The notes beneath the pieces were generated by a model. It saw only the letters and a program-made list of their open reading frames with translations, ran no database searches and was not told the DNA's origin. Shown piece by piece: positions 35,327-46,595 of a stretch of DNA of 64,000 bases. Made by a program: the position numbers and the translations under genes. Within the stretch, counting starts at the first letter, position 1. Each line of letters begins with the position of its first letter. Location of the stretch: assembly GCF_002776525.5 (NCBI RefSeq), contig NC_045449.1:3890499-3954498 (forward strand), written 5' to 3'. Source of the DNA: Piliocolobus tephrosceles (taxonomy: Eukaryota; Chordata; Mammalia; Primates; Cercopithecidae).

Positions 35327-35621
35327 TTTTTTTTTTTTTGAGACAGAGTCTTGCTCCGTCGCCCAGGCTGGAGAGCAGTGGCGCGATCTCAGCTCACTAC
35401 AAGCTCCGCCTCCCAGGTTTACGCCATTCTCCTGCCTCAGCCTCCTGAGTAGCTGGGACTACAGGTGCCCGCCACCTCGCCCAGCTAGTTTTTTGTATTT
35501 TTTAGTAGAGACGGGGTTTCACTGTGTTAGCCAGGATGGTCTCGATCTCCTGACCTTGTGATCCGCCCGTCTCGGCCTCCCAAAGTGCTGGGATTACAGG
35601 CTTGAGCCACCGCGCCCGGCC
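35327..35621 (-). repeat. AluY, cercopithecid type
   Basis: Target duplication ccactggagact. Confidence 0.96.
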
Positions 35622-35723
35622 AACCACTGGAGACTATTAAGGGTGGAGAGCGTTGATCATCCCAGAACTACGTAAGTTCTCTTGTGTATAGGACCTACAA
35701 ATCTCTTAAAGTATGTGCCTTTG

Positions 35724-36021
35724 TGCCGGGCGCAGTGGCTCACGCTTGTAATCCCAGCACTTTGGGAGCCCAAGGCGGGTGGATCGCTTGAACCCAGGAG
35801 CTCAAGACCAGCCTGGGTAATATGATGAAACCCCGTTTCTACTGAAAACAAAAAAATTAGCCTGGCATGGTGGGGGGCACCTGTAGTCCCAGCTACTTAG
35901 GAGGCTGAGGCAGGAGAATTCCTTGAACCCGGAGGTGGAGGTTGCAGTGAGCTGAAATCACACCACTGCACTGTAGCCTGGGCAACAGAGTGAGACTCCA
36001 TCTAAAAAAAAAAAAAAAAAA
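35724..36021 (+). repeat. Alu, full length
   Basis: Flanks aagtatgtgcctttg / aagtgcctctg. Confidence 0.94.
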
Positions 36022-36150
36022 AGTGCCTCTGTACTGCCTGAATCCGTTCTCTGGTGTCTCTGAGAGTGGTCAGTCACCTTTCGTTATACACCAAGAAACA
36101 ATGCAATACTTTTTCTCATCAGTTACAACATACTCTGATATTTTCTCTAT

Positions 36151-36432
36151 TGTTTTTTTTTTTTGAGACAGTCTCGCTCCGTCGCCAGGCTGGGTGCGAT
36201 CTTGGCTCACTGCAACCTCCGCCTCCCGGGTTCAAGCGATTCTCCTGCCTAAGCCTCCCGAGTAGCTGGGACTATAGGTGCATGCCACCAGGCTCAGCTA
36301 ATTTTTGTATTTTTAGTAAAGACGGGGTTTCACCTTGTTGGCCAGGGTGGTCTCGATCTCTTGACCTTGTGATCCACCGGCCTTGGCCTCCCAAAGTGCT
36401 GGCATTACAGGCATGAGCCACCACGCCTGGCT
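36151..36432 (-). repeat. Alu, full length
   Basis: Its right flank tgatatttt is shared with the next Alu (two insertions at one target). Confidence 0.94.
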
Positions 36433-36437
36433 TGATA

Positions 36438-36742
36438 TTTTTTTTTCTTTTTTTTTTTTTTTGAGGTGGAGTCTCGCTCTGTCGCCTGGACTGGAGTGCA
36501 GTGGCCGGATCTCAGCTCACTGCAAGCTCCGCCTCCTGGGTTCACGCCATTCTCCTGCCTCAGCCTCCCGAGTAGCTGGGACTACAGGCGCCCGCCACCT
36601 CGCCCGGCTAGTTTTTGTATTTTTAGTAGAGATGGGGTTTCACCGTGTTAGCCAGGATGGTCTCGATCTCCTGACCTCGTGATCCGCCCGTCTCGGCCTC
36701 CCAAAGTGCTGGGATTACAGGCTTGAGCCACCGCGCCCAGCC
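36438..36742 (-). repeat. AluY, cercopithecid type
   Basis: Inserted right beside the previous Alu; flank tgatattttctatt. Confidence 0.95.
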
Positions 36743-37363
36743 GCCTGCCTTGATATTTTCTATTCCATTCTATTCTGTTTCATTTTTTTAATAAGCAGGT
36801 TAAGACTCACTAAATAGATTTCCAACCCACTAAAGGGGCAGTATGAAACACATTGCCTTTGGAATGTGGGGCCCAAACTCATCTCAGTACTCTAGGTCTA
36901 GTCTAACAGTGCAAAGCAGAGTAAGTCTACCTTTGTCTCCCTAAAACCAGAGTAACACTCCCTGTTTCCATGAAGCCGACATCCATCTCCACACAGATGC
37001 TACCTGGTCTCTGTACTCTTCCTCTTCCTCCCTAATTCAGGGCTCTTCCTGTAGCACCTTCCCACTATGTGCTCTGCCACCCACATGACACTATTTTGGC
37101 AGCACCCAAGTGCAGGCACTGTGACAGGCACCAGGTGGGAGATAAAAAGTTTAACAGTGTCTAACTAAAACAAGAAACCTGGATTACAGGATTGTGACAG
37201 ATTTACCACTTATTCTCCATGATGAGATCTGGAACAAGACTCTTGGCCTCCTGAAGTCTCAATTCGGCATCTTGCCCAACCTTTTTTCCCCCTAGCTTGT
37301 TGTAAGGATCCAAAAGATCATGAACAAGATGATGCCTAGTAAACTTCAAAAAAACATTATTAC

Positions 37364-37658
37364 AGCCAGGTGTGGTGGCTCACGCCTGTAATTCCAGCAC
37401 TTTGGGAAGCCGAGGCAGGTGGATCACCTGAGGTCAGGAGTTTGAGACCAGCCTGGCCAACATGGTGAAACCCTGTCTCTACTAAAAATACAAAAAATTA
37501 GCCGGGTGTGGTAGCAGGCACCTGTAATCCCAGCTACTCAGGAGGCTGAGACAGGAGAATCACTTGAACCCAGGAGGCAGAGGTTGCAGTGAGCAGAGAT
37601 CGCGCCATTGCACTCCAGCCTGGGTGACAAGAGCGAGACTCTGTTTCCAAAAAAAAAA
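37364..37658 (+). repeat. Alu (AluS-like)
   Basis: First of a head-to-tail pair; the next begins at the end of its A-tail. Confidence 0.95.
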
Positions 37659-37957
37659 GGCCAGGTGCGGTGGCTCACACCTGCAATCCCAGCAGTTTGG
37701 GAGGCCAAGGCGGGCAGATCACAAGTTCAGGAGATTGAGACCATCCTGGCTTACATGGTGAAACTCCATCTCTACTAAAAAAAATACAAAAAATTAGCTG
37801 GGTGTGGTGGCACTCGCCTGTAGTACCAGCTACTCAGAAGGCTGAGGCAGGAGAATCGCCTGCACCCAGGAGGCAGAGGTTGCAGTGAGCCAAGATTGTG
37901 CCACTACACTCCAGCATGGGTGACAGAGCAAGACTCCATCTAAAAAAAAAAAAAAAC
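37659..37957 (+). repeat. Alu
   Basis: Second of the head-to-tail pair, inserted in the tail of the first. Confidence 0.95.
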
Positions 37958-38183
37958 AGTTAAGTTATTACAATCTAGTTAGAAAGCCATATTGATCCAC
38001 TTTGTGGACAAGAGACAGAAAAGTGGGCTGGCTGAACTACAGATTTCCATCTCTTTGCCTTAGCCTGAGGACAGCATGAGAAAGGCTCAGGCCCTCATCC
38101 ATTCCTGTTTAATCTCCTTAACCACTACTGGGATCAAGACCACGTTACATACATGAAAATGGTTACCAAAAGCCTCACACACC

Positions 38184-38445
38184 AGGCCAGGAGCGGTGGA
38201 CCACCCCTGTGATCACAGCACTTTGGGAGGCCGAGGCGGGCGGACTGCTTGGAGCTCAAGAGCTTGAGACCAGCCTGGGGAACACAGCGAAACCTCATCT
38301 CCACAAAAAACACAAAAATTAGCTGGGTGTTTGGTGGTGTGCACATTAGTCCCAGCTACTCAGGAGGCTGAGACTGGAGAATCGCTTGAGGCTGGGAAGT
38401 GGAGGTTGCAATGAGCTGAGATCGCAACACTAGAATGCAATGCAC
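38184..38445 (+). repeat. Alu, 3'-truncated
   Basis: Ends in 'gatcgcaacactagaatgca' without a tail. Confidence 0.91.
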
Positions 38446-38504
38446 TGGCTTAAATAAGAAGGCTGCATGGCGGCTCCACTTGAAAGAAACACACTCCATC
38501 AGTC

Positions 38505-38596
38505 AAAAACTGGATCTGATCTTACTTCTGCCACTGACTGGGTGGGTCACATATCCAAGGCCACGGGTTACTCATCTGTAAGAATGTCCTTGTCTA
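38505..38596 (+). repeat. MIR, left piece (split by Alu)
   Basis: 'acttctgccactgactgggtg', 'ggtcacatatccaaggccac' and 'actcatctgtaagaatg'; continues after the Alu at 38896-38930. Confidence 0.7.
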
Positions 38597-38895
38597 CCCA
38601 GCACTTTGAGAGGCTGAGGCAGGTGGATCACTTGAAGCCAGGAGTTAGGGATCAGCTTGGCCAACATGGCGAAACCCCATCTCTACCAAAAATGAAAAAC
38701 ATATATATATACTAGCCGGGTGTGGTGGTGTACGCCCGTAGTCCCAGTTACTCGGGAAGATGATGCAGGAGAATCACTTGAACCTGGGAAGCGGAGGTTG
38801 CAGTGAGCTGAGATTGCACCACTGCACTCCAGCCTGAGTGACAGAGAAAGACTCTGTCTCAAAAAAAAAAAAAAAAAAAGAAAGAAAGAAAGAAA
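38596..38895 (+). repeat. Alu, 5'-truncated, inside a MIR
   Basis: Begins at 'cccagcactttgagagg'; target duplication agaatgtccttgtct / agaatatccttatct; AAAG tail. Confidence 0.94.
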
Positions 38896-38936
38896 AGAAT
38901 ATCCTTATCTAAAACAAAGTATTTAAAGAGCTGTAG

Positions 38937-39213
38937 GTTGGGCGCAGTGGCTCACGCCTGTAATCCCAACACTTTGGGAGGCTGAGGCGGGTGGTTCACC
39001 TGAGGTCAGGAGTTTCAGACCAGTCTGGCTAACATAGTGAAACCCGTCTCTACTAAAAATGCAGAAATTAGCCAGACACGGGGGCAGGTGCCTGTAATCC
39101 CAGCTAATCGGGAGGCTGAGGCAGGAGAATCGCTTGAAACTGGGAGGCGGAGGTTGTAGTGAGCCGATACTGTGCCACTGCACTCCAGCCTGGGTGACAG
39201 AGTGAGACTGTCT

Positions 39214-39244
<31 letters not shown>
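38937..39244 (+). repeat. Alu (AluS-like)
   Basis: Full length with a 31-A tail. Confidence 0.95.
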
Positions 39245-39246
<2 letters not shown>

Positions 39247-39309
39247 CTGTTACAGAGGCTGGAATACACACTTGGAACTGAACTACAACCACAGAAAACA
39301 GTAACAGTA

Positions 39310-39475
39310 CCAATTACAACACTTACTGAGCACTGAGCAGGTGAGCTTGTTTTAATGGGTGAGGCAACTGAGACACTGTGGTCAAGTAAGTTGACCAAAG
39401 TCACCTGGCTTGAGAATGGTGGAACTAGAACTTGCTCACAAGCAGGTTGGCTCGAGGCCCAATTCTCAAGCTCAG
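39310..39475 (-). repeat. MIR
   Basis: 'aacacttactgagcactgag', 'gtgaggcaactgagacactg' and 'aaagtcacctggcttgagaat' match MIR in reverse. Confidence 0.72.
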
Positions 39476-40212
39476 TCTAAAGAACAGCAGAATGAGCAGA
39501 CTCGTAACATGGCAAACCTGCTGATGCGGTGACAAGTTAACTACACCCGCCCAGGTTGTTATGAAAGGGGTCCCTTTTCGGAGGAGGGGAGGGGCAGCTT
39601 GCAGGCAATGAGTACCAAGGTCCCAGCCAGTTCAGGCTCTAGACTAGGTGCTACAGTATCACTCTCAAAATGTGCCACCCTCTCACTTCAGTGTATTTGC
39701 ATATGCTATGCCTTTCAAACGGAGTATCCCCTTCTTCCTTTGCCAGGCAAATTCTTCCAGCCTCTCAAGCCTTGTTTTGGTGAAGCCTTTCTCAGACTCC
39801 ATGCTGCTGGTAAGTGCTTCTCTGTGGTCCTTGAAACTGGAGTGGGCTTAGGATGGAGCAAGGAGCAGATGGGAGAGGACAGCAAAGGACAAAATTCCCA
39901 CACACATGGGAAACGGGATAATGAAGTGGCTGCTTAAAGAGCACTGGGAGACAAGGGTAGAAGGTATAAGAGTGTAAAGGCTGCTCCACTATTCAGACGT
40001 GATTCTGAAGGCAATGGGGAGCCACTGAAGTTTCTAAAGTAAGGCAGTACCATGGTGAGGTGGTATTCTGGAAATCAGGGAGAGACAAAAGAGCTGTGTG
40101 GCCTTTCCTCCAAAGCTCTCCTAAGTCATGAATTTCTCCAAAGAAACCAATACCATCAACTCTCCCACAGCAAAGCATGCAAAGCCGAAGTAAGCAAAAA
40201 TAATCTCCACTC

Positions 40213-40498
40213 GGCCAGGCGCGGTGGCTCAAGCCTGTAATCCCAGCACTTTCGGAGGCTGAGGCGGGCGGATCACAAGGTCAGGAAATCGAGACCATCC
40301 TGGCTAACATGGTGAAACTCCGTCTCTACTAAAAAATATGAAAAATTAGCTGGACATGGTGGTGGGCACCCGTAGTCCCAGCTAATCAGGAGGCTGAGGC
40401 AGGAGAATGGCGTGAACCTGGGAAGTGGAGCTTGCAGTAAGCCAAGATTGCGCCACTGCACTCCAGCCTGGGCGACAGAGACTCCGTCTCAAAATAAT
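40213..40498 (+). repeat. AluY-like, short tail
   Basis: Flanks taatctccactc / atcatctccgctc. Confidence 0.94.
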
Positions 40499-40822
40499 CA
40501 TCATCTCCGCTCACCAAGGATCTTTCCTGTACTGCCTTATCACCATCCACAGCCAGCCATCCCTTACCAAAGACATCCTGTGTACAATGGTAGTGCAGGC
40601 AGGTGGCTGGCGGCCTCACAGCCTAGCTGCACGACAAGGCCAGACAGTATGCTCTAAGTGCCAAAGGATCTGTACAGAACAGGTAACAGGAGCCTCAGGT
40701 GTAGGGCTGAAAACACCATTAAGGAGACACTATCTGAATCAAGCCACAGAAGACATGGTGCTGACCAGGTGACAGTGCCAAGGTGGGGAATCTTCAAGAA
40801 CTGATAGCAAGGTCCATACATA

Positions 40823-40969
40823 GGACAAAGCAGGCATCCCACTAGCCAGCACAGGGCTCGTGTGGGGGGAAGATAAATTAGGTAAGGGAGTTAGGGACAA
40901 AGCAGGTATCCCACTAGCTAGCACAGGGCTGGTGCAGGTGGGGAAGGGAAATTAGGTAAGGGAATTAGG
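40823..40969 (+). repeat. 72-bp tandem duplication, two copies
   Basis: Copies at 40823-40894 and 40895-40969 share ggacaaagcagg, catcccactagc, agcacagggct and aaattaggtaaggga with scattered differences. Confidence 0.93.
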
Positions 40970-42372
40970 CTGATGTATGGGCTTCAACCAATTCAGACAA
41001 ATACATATTTGGTCCCTCAGGTAGTGGAGAGCCGAGGGCTCCCGGCTGAGGGCAAGAAAAGCTGGCAGCCTGCTGTTGCTTTATGGTGCACACACACAGC
41101 TCTTACAGTCTATAGTCTTAAGAGGGCAGATAATCGCATCTGCATATTCCTATGGGCAGAGTTCCTGGGCTCGAAGCCATTCTAAATAAGTTGACTAATA
41201 CTTTTCACATAATAATACGAAGATGGGCACAGGGCTTTTCTACAAACTTCCTGTAAACCCAAAAGTGCCTAAGAACCTTTTAAAGTTTTCACGAAAACCG
41301 TATTTAACTGTTTCCTTCAATGTCAAGAAATATTTTATTATTGAAAGGTTACAGACTGAATATAAAATATGAGGTTTGAGCGTGTGTGGACTACACCTTC
41401 CACAGTCTCCCAAAGCCCCTGGGCGTTGGCAGCCACCCAGGACTGTGCTAAGATGATGAACAGAGATGAATCAAAAAGGCCCTTCCCTTACCGCTTAGCA
41501 CCCCACGGATTTCACAAAGCAGGCACCAAAACTCTGTGGCAAATTAGTAAAACAGGACCTATTCATATGAAATTTCACTTTAGGGCCATCTGTTATCACC
41601 CTGTGCTCAGCATGCTTTTCTGCCCTAGATTTTCTAGAATCATACTCCAAGGGTATAAATATCTAATCTATAACCTCTGATGTGAAATAAGAACTTAATT
41701 TTAATTCTTTTTCCCCTCTACATGGCAGTCCATTAAATATTGCTCCCTGTGAACAAACTAAAGAGTCCTTTCTCCCTGGACCACACCTACCACGAGAAAA
41801 GGTGTGTTGTACTATAAAATGATAAGGCTTCAGACTTTGGTCCATGGTCCAACTCCAAGAACTTCTTTTTAACACCTCCTCAAGTAACTGAGGTCACAGG
41901 AATGTGAAAGCAAGACAGCTGTGTGGACACGAATGGCAGTGTAAGCTGGGAAGCCAAAGAAGAAACATGGAACACTTGGAAACTCTCAGCATTATAATAA
42001 ACCAGGCACAGCCATAGCAATTGTTCTACCATGATAGCTCTCATAAAAATGAATGAGGGAAACAACTTGTCATTTTAGTCGCTACTATAAAGACATTTTA
42101 TTATTTCACAAGCCCTTCATCTTGTAGTAAAATATAGCAATAAACTCTCAAAAGCTTAGATGTAGATTAACAACACAGAATTAACTGTGTAAGTATATAC
42201 AAAAGTATATACTTACTCAAGTGTAAGGATAGACATTTTTAAAGCACAGAATCAAACACATGGCTAATTCTTACATTGTTTGGCTAGTCCTAACTTACTA
42301 GTCTTTACAGACAGAGCAGCCATCGTGAGATTATCGGGAGAGGGTAGCCACTGTGAGATTATCACGATCAGG

Positions 42373-42666
42373 TTTTTTTTTTTTTTGAGGCGGAGTCTCG
42401 CTCTGTTGCCCGGACTGGAGTGCAGTGGCCCGATCTCAGCTCACTGCAAGCTCCGCCTCCCGGGTTTATGCCATTCTCCTGCCTCAGCCTCCCAAGTAGC
42501 TGGGACTACAGGCGCCCGCCACCTCGCCCGGCTACTTTTTGTATTTTTAGTAGAGACGGGGTTTCACCGTGTTAGCCAGGATGGTCTTGATCTCCTGACC
42601 TCGTGATCCACCCGTCTCGGCCTCCCAAAGTGCTGGGATTACAGGCTTGAGCCACCGCGCCCGGCC
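42373..42666 (-). repeat. AluY, cercopithecid type
   Basis: Target duplication acgatcaggttttt. Confidence 0.96.
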
Positions 42667-42792
42667 ACGATCAGGTTTTTAAACCTTGGCTAAGCCTCAC
42701 TCACAGAATTGTACGACCTAGCTATGGGAATCAAAGACTGCCAAACATAACTCAGTATCTTCTCTCCCCTTCCTCAATAATTAAGTCCTGAG

Positions 42793-43140
42793 TTTTAGCT
42801 GAATATATGGCCGTGGAAAAAGAATCCCAGCCTCTTCTACAGCTGAATGCAGCCATGGGACTGAATTTTGGCCTATGGGATGTAAGTGGTGCCCGTAAGA
42901 GAGTGAGCATGGCTCTTTCCTTCCCTTTTCCCTTTCTTGCTTGTTGGAATGTGGAAAATGACAGGAGAAGGAGTCAACAGAATTACTAAGTGGAAGATGT
43001 CTGTGGAGGATGACAGCACAAGATGGATGAAGCCATGTCCCTGATGATGATAAAACTGCCACATAAACCCTGGACTGCCTACCTGAACATTTTCATAAGA
43101 AAGCAGCTTCTTTGTTTAAATCACTGGTGCATTAGGTTTT
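42793..43140. repeat. Ancient interspersed repeat, LTR/DNA type uncertain
   Basis: 'tttggcctatgggatgtaag', 'gctggaatgtgga'-like and 'ctggactgcctacctgaaca' words, ending near 'taaatcactggtgcattagg', match a known old mammalian repeat whose name I am unsure of. Confidence 0.5.
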
Positions 43141-43179
43141 CTGTCCCTTGAAAAAGATTTGTCTATCCCTAATACACCA

Positions 43180-43530
43180 TACCAGACTTCTTCCAGATTC
43201 TCTGGACTTTGGACTTTTGTGGATACAATTTCCTCTGCCTGAAACGCTGTTACTACCTCCTGTAACACTGTCTGCTTTCAACATTCACCTGTGGGCTGAA
43301 ATGCTACGTTCTCAGGTAACTCTTGCTTGAGCCCTAGGTGAGGTCAAATACACTTGTTACTTATTCCTTATATCTTCCCTTGGTTAACATTCACCATATC
43401 TTACAATTACTGGGTTAATACCTGTCTCTTCCACCACACTACATACTCTTTAAGAGCAAGTACCTGCTTTGTCCACTATCATCCAAGTGAGTGGCACTCA
43501 ATATACGCCCAATAAACATTTGCTCAGTGA
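43180..43530 (+). mobile_element. L2 3' region
   Basis: Typical L2 order: 'tcctctgcctgaaacgctgtt', then 'ctctttaagagcaagtacctg', then 'gtggcactcaatatacgcccaataaacattt'-type tail (split here at 43493-43520). Confidence 0.8.
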
Positions 43531-43770
43531 ACAACAACGCCACAACCCCTCAGTGATTTCTGAACCACACCTTGACCTTATGAACTCCACACAAAGTTCT
43601 ATTTCTGTCAGATCTCATCTCAGAATGTAAACAGTGTTTCTCTCCATTTGCCTTTGCACAAATCTGCCAAGTGCCAACTCCTTGAACAGTTCTGTATGGT
43701 TCTTTCCACTACCACTTCATATTCTCATAATACAGATAGATACTAGAGGGAAGGTGCTACATGTATTCTT

Positions 43771-43790
43771 GGAAAAAAAAAAAAAAAAAA
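43771..43790 (+). repeat. Poly-A run without an adjacent Alu body
   Basis: About 19 A; possibly the tail remnant of an old retroposon. Nothing readable upstream. Confidence 0.8.
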
Positions 43791-43816
43791 GGAGATCTTT
43801 CACTAACTAATATGAC

Positions 43817-44120
43817 TTTTTTTTTTTTTTTTTTCTTTTGAGACAGAGTCTCGCTCTGTGGACCAGGCTGGAGTGCAGTGGTGCGATCTTGGCTCACTGC
43901 AACCTCACCCTCCTGGGTTCAAGCGATTCTCCCACCTCAGCCTCCCAAGTAGCTGGGATTACAGGCACCCACCACCAGGCCCAACTAATTTTTGTATTTT
44001 TAGTAGAGATGGGGTTTCACCATGTTGGCCAGGCTGGTCTCGAATTCCTGACCTCAGATGATCCTCCCGCTTCAGCCTCCCAAAGTGCTGGGATTACAGG
44101 CATGAGCCACCACACCCAGC
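43817..44120 (-). repeat. Alu (AluS-like)
   Basis: Target duplication atgact; 20-T stretch before a TTTTG step. Confidence 0.95.
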
Positions 44121-44449
44121 CATGACTATTACTTTTAAGGGCTGGGATGCCTTAAAGGCACTTTTTTCATAAGAAACACACAAACTACATTATCTGAATT
44201 CTGGCCATGTACAGGAAGACATTCTTAAAATATTTTAAAAGCCTCTGATTTTAAAGTAAACAGAATCGTTTAAAGGCATTACCAATACCTGCTGGTTTAC
44301 TGCTTTATGTACTCACCCTTTGTGGCCACTGAAGATTCTACATGGTTGGCTGACTGACTCATTTTCACAAATTAAGTACCTTTTTTGTCATACCGTGGAG
44401 TTAAAAGAAATAGGATCCCAGGAAGGAGGTAGTGAGACATTAAAAACAA

Positions 44450-44607
44450 AAAATAGGGTGGGATGCTGAACTTAATACTTGGGTGATGGGATGATCTGTG
44501 GAGTAAACCACCATGGCACAAGTTTACCTATGTAACAAATCTGCAAATCCAAATCCTGCACGTGTACACCTGAATTTAAAATAAAAATTGAAAGAAAAAA
44601 AAAAAAG
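44450..44607 (+). mobile_element. L1 3' end (short, 5'-truncated)
   Basis: 'cttgggtgatgggatgatctg', 'caagtttacctatgtaacaa' and 'gcacgtgtacacctgaattt' match the L1 3' UTR; ends in a poly-A run at 44595-44606. Confidence 0.88.
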
Positions 44608-45426
44608 CAAGAGATCCAGGTGATAGTCTCAGTTTTACTAATGATTCACTGGGTAACCCTGGATCAGTCTTCTTAACTCGAAGTGAAGTACCCAGTAGAT
44701 AACTTCCAAGATGCCTTCCAAGGAAAACATTTTGTTGCCACATCAATTTGCTCTTAATGATTTAGCAGATATGATCTTGGTGATTATATGAAGAACCGTA
44801 TAATTACAAGCACTCACTTGTAATTGTGAAATGACGTAGGAAACCTGGGACTTGCCTATCAGTTTCAGATCCTATGAAGGTTTAAATGAGTCTAACATAC
44901 AGTTCTTTAAGGGTCTACAAACCGATGTGTATTCTGGGAAAGCTAGTTTTTGCGTCAGGAGGATAGGTTTCACAATGTGAGCCTCTCCAGTATGTTACTA
45001 CTGTCATTCCACACTCATTTCGGCGCCCACACTGAATTCCGAAGGTGCTGTGTAAAAACGTGGACAATATAAAAAATGGTTTTCAGCGCCACTCCTCCTA
45101 TCCTTACATCTCTTTTCTCTCCAAACTGTTCTAGAACCTGACAAAAGGTCTCCAGAGAGTAGCGTCCATCAACTGCACAAAGGTCTGCATTACAACATAC
45201 AGAGACATCTGGGCTTGTCCAGCCCTTCAGAGCAAGGACGGCCTAATACAGGCTTTCCAGACCTCTCACATAGGATAGAGACAAGCAAACGCCTGGTGAA
45301 AAGCTGGAAACACCTCATATGGGTCCCTGCCTGGCCTCTCAAAAGCAAATGCCCACCTCTTCCTTAAGTCCCCTGGGGGCGACCGCCCCGCCCCACCCAC
45401 CCCTGCAGTCGCCTGCCGGCCCTGAC

Positions 45427-45780
45427 CTCCTCGAACTGCTCGCTAGAGCAGCCGGCGCCGCGAGCCTCCAGCAGCTCCCGGAACTGCTCCAGAGTGACAG
45501 ACTCTTCGCCGCGGCCCAGCCGCTCTTCCAGCCAGCGAAACAACGCGCCGCGATGCCTCGACACCAGCGACTCGCAGGGGGGTGTGGGCAGCAACGCAGC
45601 GGCAGCCTCTCGCAGCCTGGCCGGCTCCAGCAGCGCCGCGGCTGGCGGTAGCGCTGGAGCCACGAGGCCCGGGCCGGGGGTCGTGCCCGAGACCGCGGCC
45701 CAGTCTTGGTGTGGGCCCCAGCCCTCGCCCCCGGCAGCTGCCGCTTCGTCTTCACTGCTGTGACTCGGAGCGTTCCCCAT
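45427..45780 (-). CDS. ZZEF1: ZZEF1 coding exon 1 (residues 1-118)
   Basis: It starts at the first in-frame ATG (45780); the frame is open further upstream but holds no ATG, only a TTG at 45921. The N-terminus MGNAPSHSSEDE fits the N-myristoylation pattern (Gly2, Ser6), so membrane attachment is possible (inference). A low-complexity Ala/Pro/Gly stretch follows, then the start of a helical segment ending in EQFEE. The exon is 354 nt, ends in phase 0 and is followed by the donor GTCAGG. It is very GC-rich and lies in the promoter CpG island. The Kozak context is fair (G at +4, C at -3). Confidence 0.95.
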
Positions 45781-46075
45781 GAGGTCTCCGTCTTGGGCGC
45801 CCGGCTCTGCAGCCGCCGCCGCCTCCCCTCCTCGACCTGTCAACCTCCGACAGCAGCCGGCGGGCGGGGACGGGGAGGAGACGACGGCGGCGGCTGCGGC
45901 TTCCGGCTTCCTGGCCGTCAAGCGACGACTGCTGTCGCAAAGGCGCCGTCACGTAGGTAGCAGGCCTCTACCAACTCACGACAGCTAGGCGGGGAGCACC
46001 GCCTCAAAGGGTGCAACCTTGATTTCCCAGAGGACGAGTCTGTCTCAACATTTACGTCATTCCGCAGCCTCTGCT

Positions 46076-46086
46076 GCCGCCATCTT
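46076..46086. promoter_or_regulatory. YY1-type site (GCCGCCATCTT)
   Basis: Second YY1-type site, on the ZZEF1 side of the Alu. Confidence 0.7.
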
Positions 46087-46122
46087 TGTTGGGGCTGACA
46101 ACCTGCAAGCCAAGAAGTAGAA

Positions 46123-46432
46123 GAGGCAGGCGCGGTTGGCTCACGCCTGTAATCCCAGCACTTTGGGAGGCCGACACGGGTGGATCACCTGATGTCAGGA
46201 GTTCGAGACCAACCTGATCAACGTGGTGAACCCCTGTCTCTACTAAATACAAAATATTAGCCGGGCGTGGTGGCGCGTGCCTATAGTCCCAGCTACTCGG
46301 GAGGCTGAGGCAGGAGAATCGCTTGAACCCGGGAGGCAGAGTTGCAGTGAGCCGAGATTGCGCGTCTGCACTCCAGCCTGGGCAACAAGAGCTAAAACTG
46401 TCTCCAAAAAAAAAAAAAAAAGTACAAGGAAA
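46123..46432 (+). repeat. Alu inside the ZZEF1/CYB5D2 shared promoter
   Basis: Full-length AluS-like element between the two CpG-rich promoter halves; it separates the two CRE/YY1 motif pairs. Confidence 0.95.
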
Positions 46433-46511
46433 AAGTCGCAGTCAGACACCGAGCTTTTCGCCAGAGCCAAGAATACAGACAGACGGAGCTGAAAGGGAGC
46501 ACGCGCGCCGA

Positions 46512-46519
46512 TGACGTCA
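46512..46519. promoter_or_regulatory. CRE palindrome TGACGTCA
   Basis: Perfect CREB/ATF consensus 77 bp before the CYB5D2 start codon in a CpG-rich setting. Confidence 0.75.
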
Positions 46520-46531
46520 CGCTCGGCGTCT

Positions 46532-46543
46532 CCGCCATCTTGG
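46532..46543. promoter_or_regulatory. YY1-type site (CCGCCATCTTGG)
   Basis: Matches the extended YY1 consensus; on the minus strand CCAAGATGGCGG. Confidence 0.75.
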
Positions 46544-46595
46544 CTGTAGACAGAGGCGGCAACTTGGGAAGTGCGGTCCGCGTGCATCGGTGTCG

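Larger units (their letters stand above)
26202..45426 (-). other. ZZEF1: ZZEF1 intron 1
   Basis: This 19.2-kb first intron is the longest here. It holds 24 Alus, MIR, L2, L1 and HAL1-like fragments and several simple repeats. 39476-40212 and 40499-42372 are the longest stretches free of young repeats, except for a 72-bp tandem duplication at 40823-40969. 44608-45426 has no element that I can name with confidence. No conserved coding exon was recognised. Confidence 0.8.
1..45780 (-). other. ZZEF1: ZZEF1 gene, 5' part (coding exons 1-9 and introns)
   Basis: Nine coding exons on the minus strand join in frame: 354, 145, 195, 172, 200, 211, 117, 179 and 99 nt, each with AG acceptor and GT donor. 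The 1672 nt encode residues 1-557 of a protein I recognise as ZZEF1, a large (about 2,960 residues in human) nuclear or cytoplasmic protein with an EF-hand, a DOC/APC10 domain and C-terminal ZZ fingers, reported as a histone H3 reader through its ZZ domains. Only the EF-hand and DOC parts are in the window. The gene runs off the left edge in intron 9. It is divergent from CYB5D2, the same neighbour as on human chromosome 17p13.2. No frame break or premature stop was seen in any exon. Confidence 0.95.
45360..46110. promoter_or_regulatory. ZZEF1: ZZEF1-side CpG-rich promoter and 5' UTR
   Basis: This is a dense run of CpG and GC-rich sequence, unlike the AT-rich introns beside it. It contains ZZEF1 exon 1 and upstream DNA. 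Near its right edge lie an ACGTCA CRE-like half site (46054-46059) and a GCCGCCATCTT YY1-type site (46076-46086). On the minus strand the latter reads AAGATGGCGGC, the usual sense orientation for YY1 sites in 5' UTRs, which would fit a ZZEF1 start near 46.1 kb (inference). No TATA box is seen. Confidence 0.8.

Noticed and set aside
45781..45921. N-terminal extension of ZZEF1 upstream of the chosen ATG
   Set aside because: The frame is open, but the only start-like codon is TTG; the first ATG at 45780 gives the expected MGNAPSH start.
45319..45988. Several GC-rich open frames on the plus strand and in other frames across ZZEF1 exon 1
   Set aside because: Shadows of the CpG-rich exon; stop-poor because of base composition.
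46590..46595. GTG start two codons before the CYB5D2 ATG
   Set aside because: Non-ATG starts are rare in animals, and the ATG at 46596 gives the family's known N-terminus and length.
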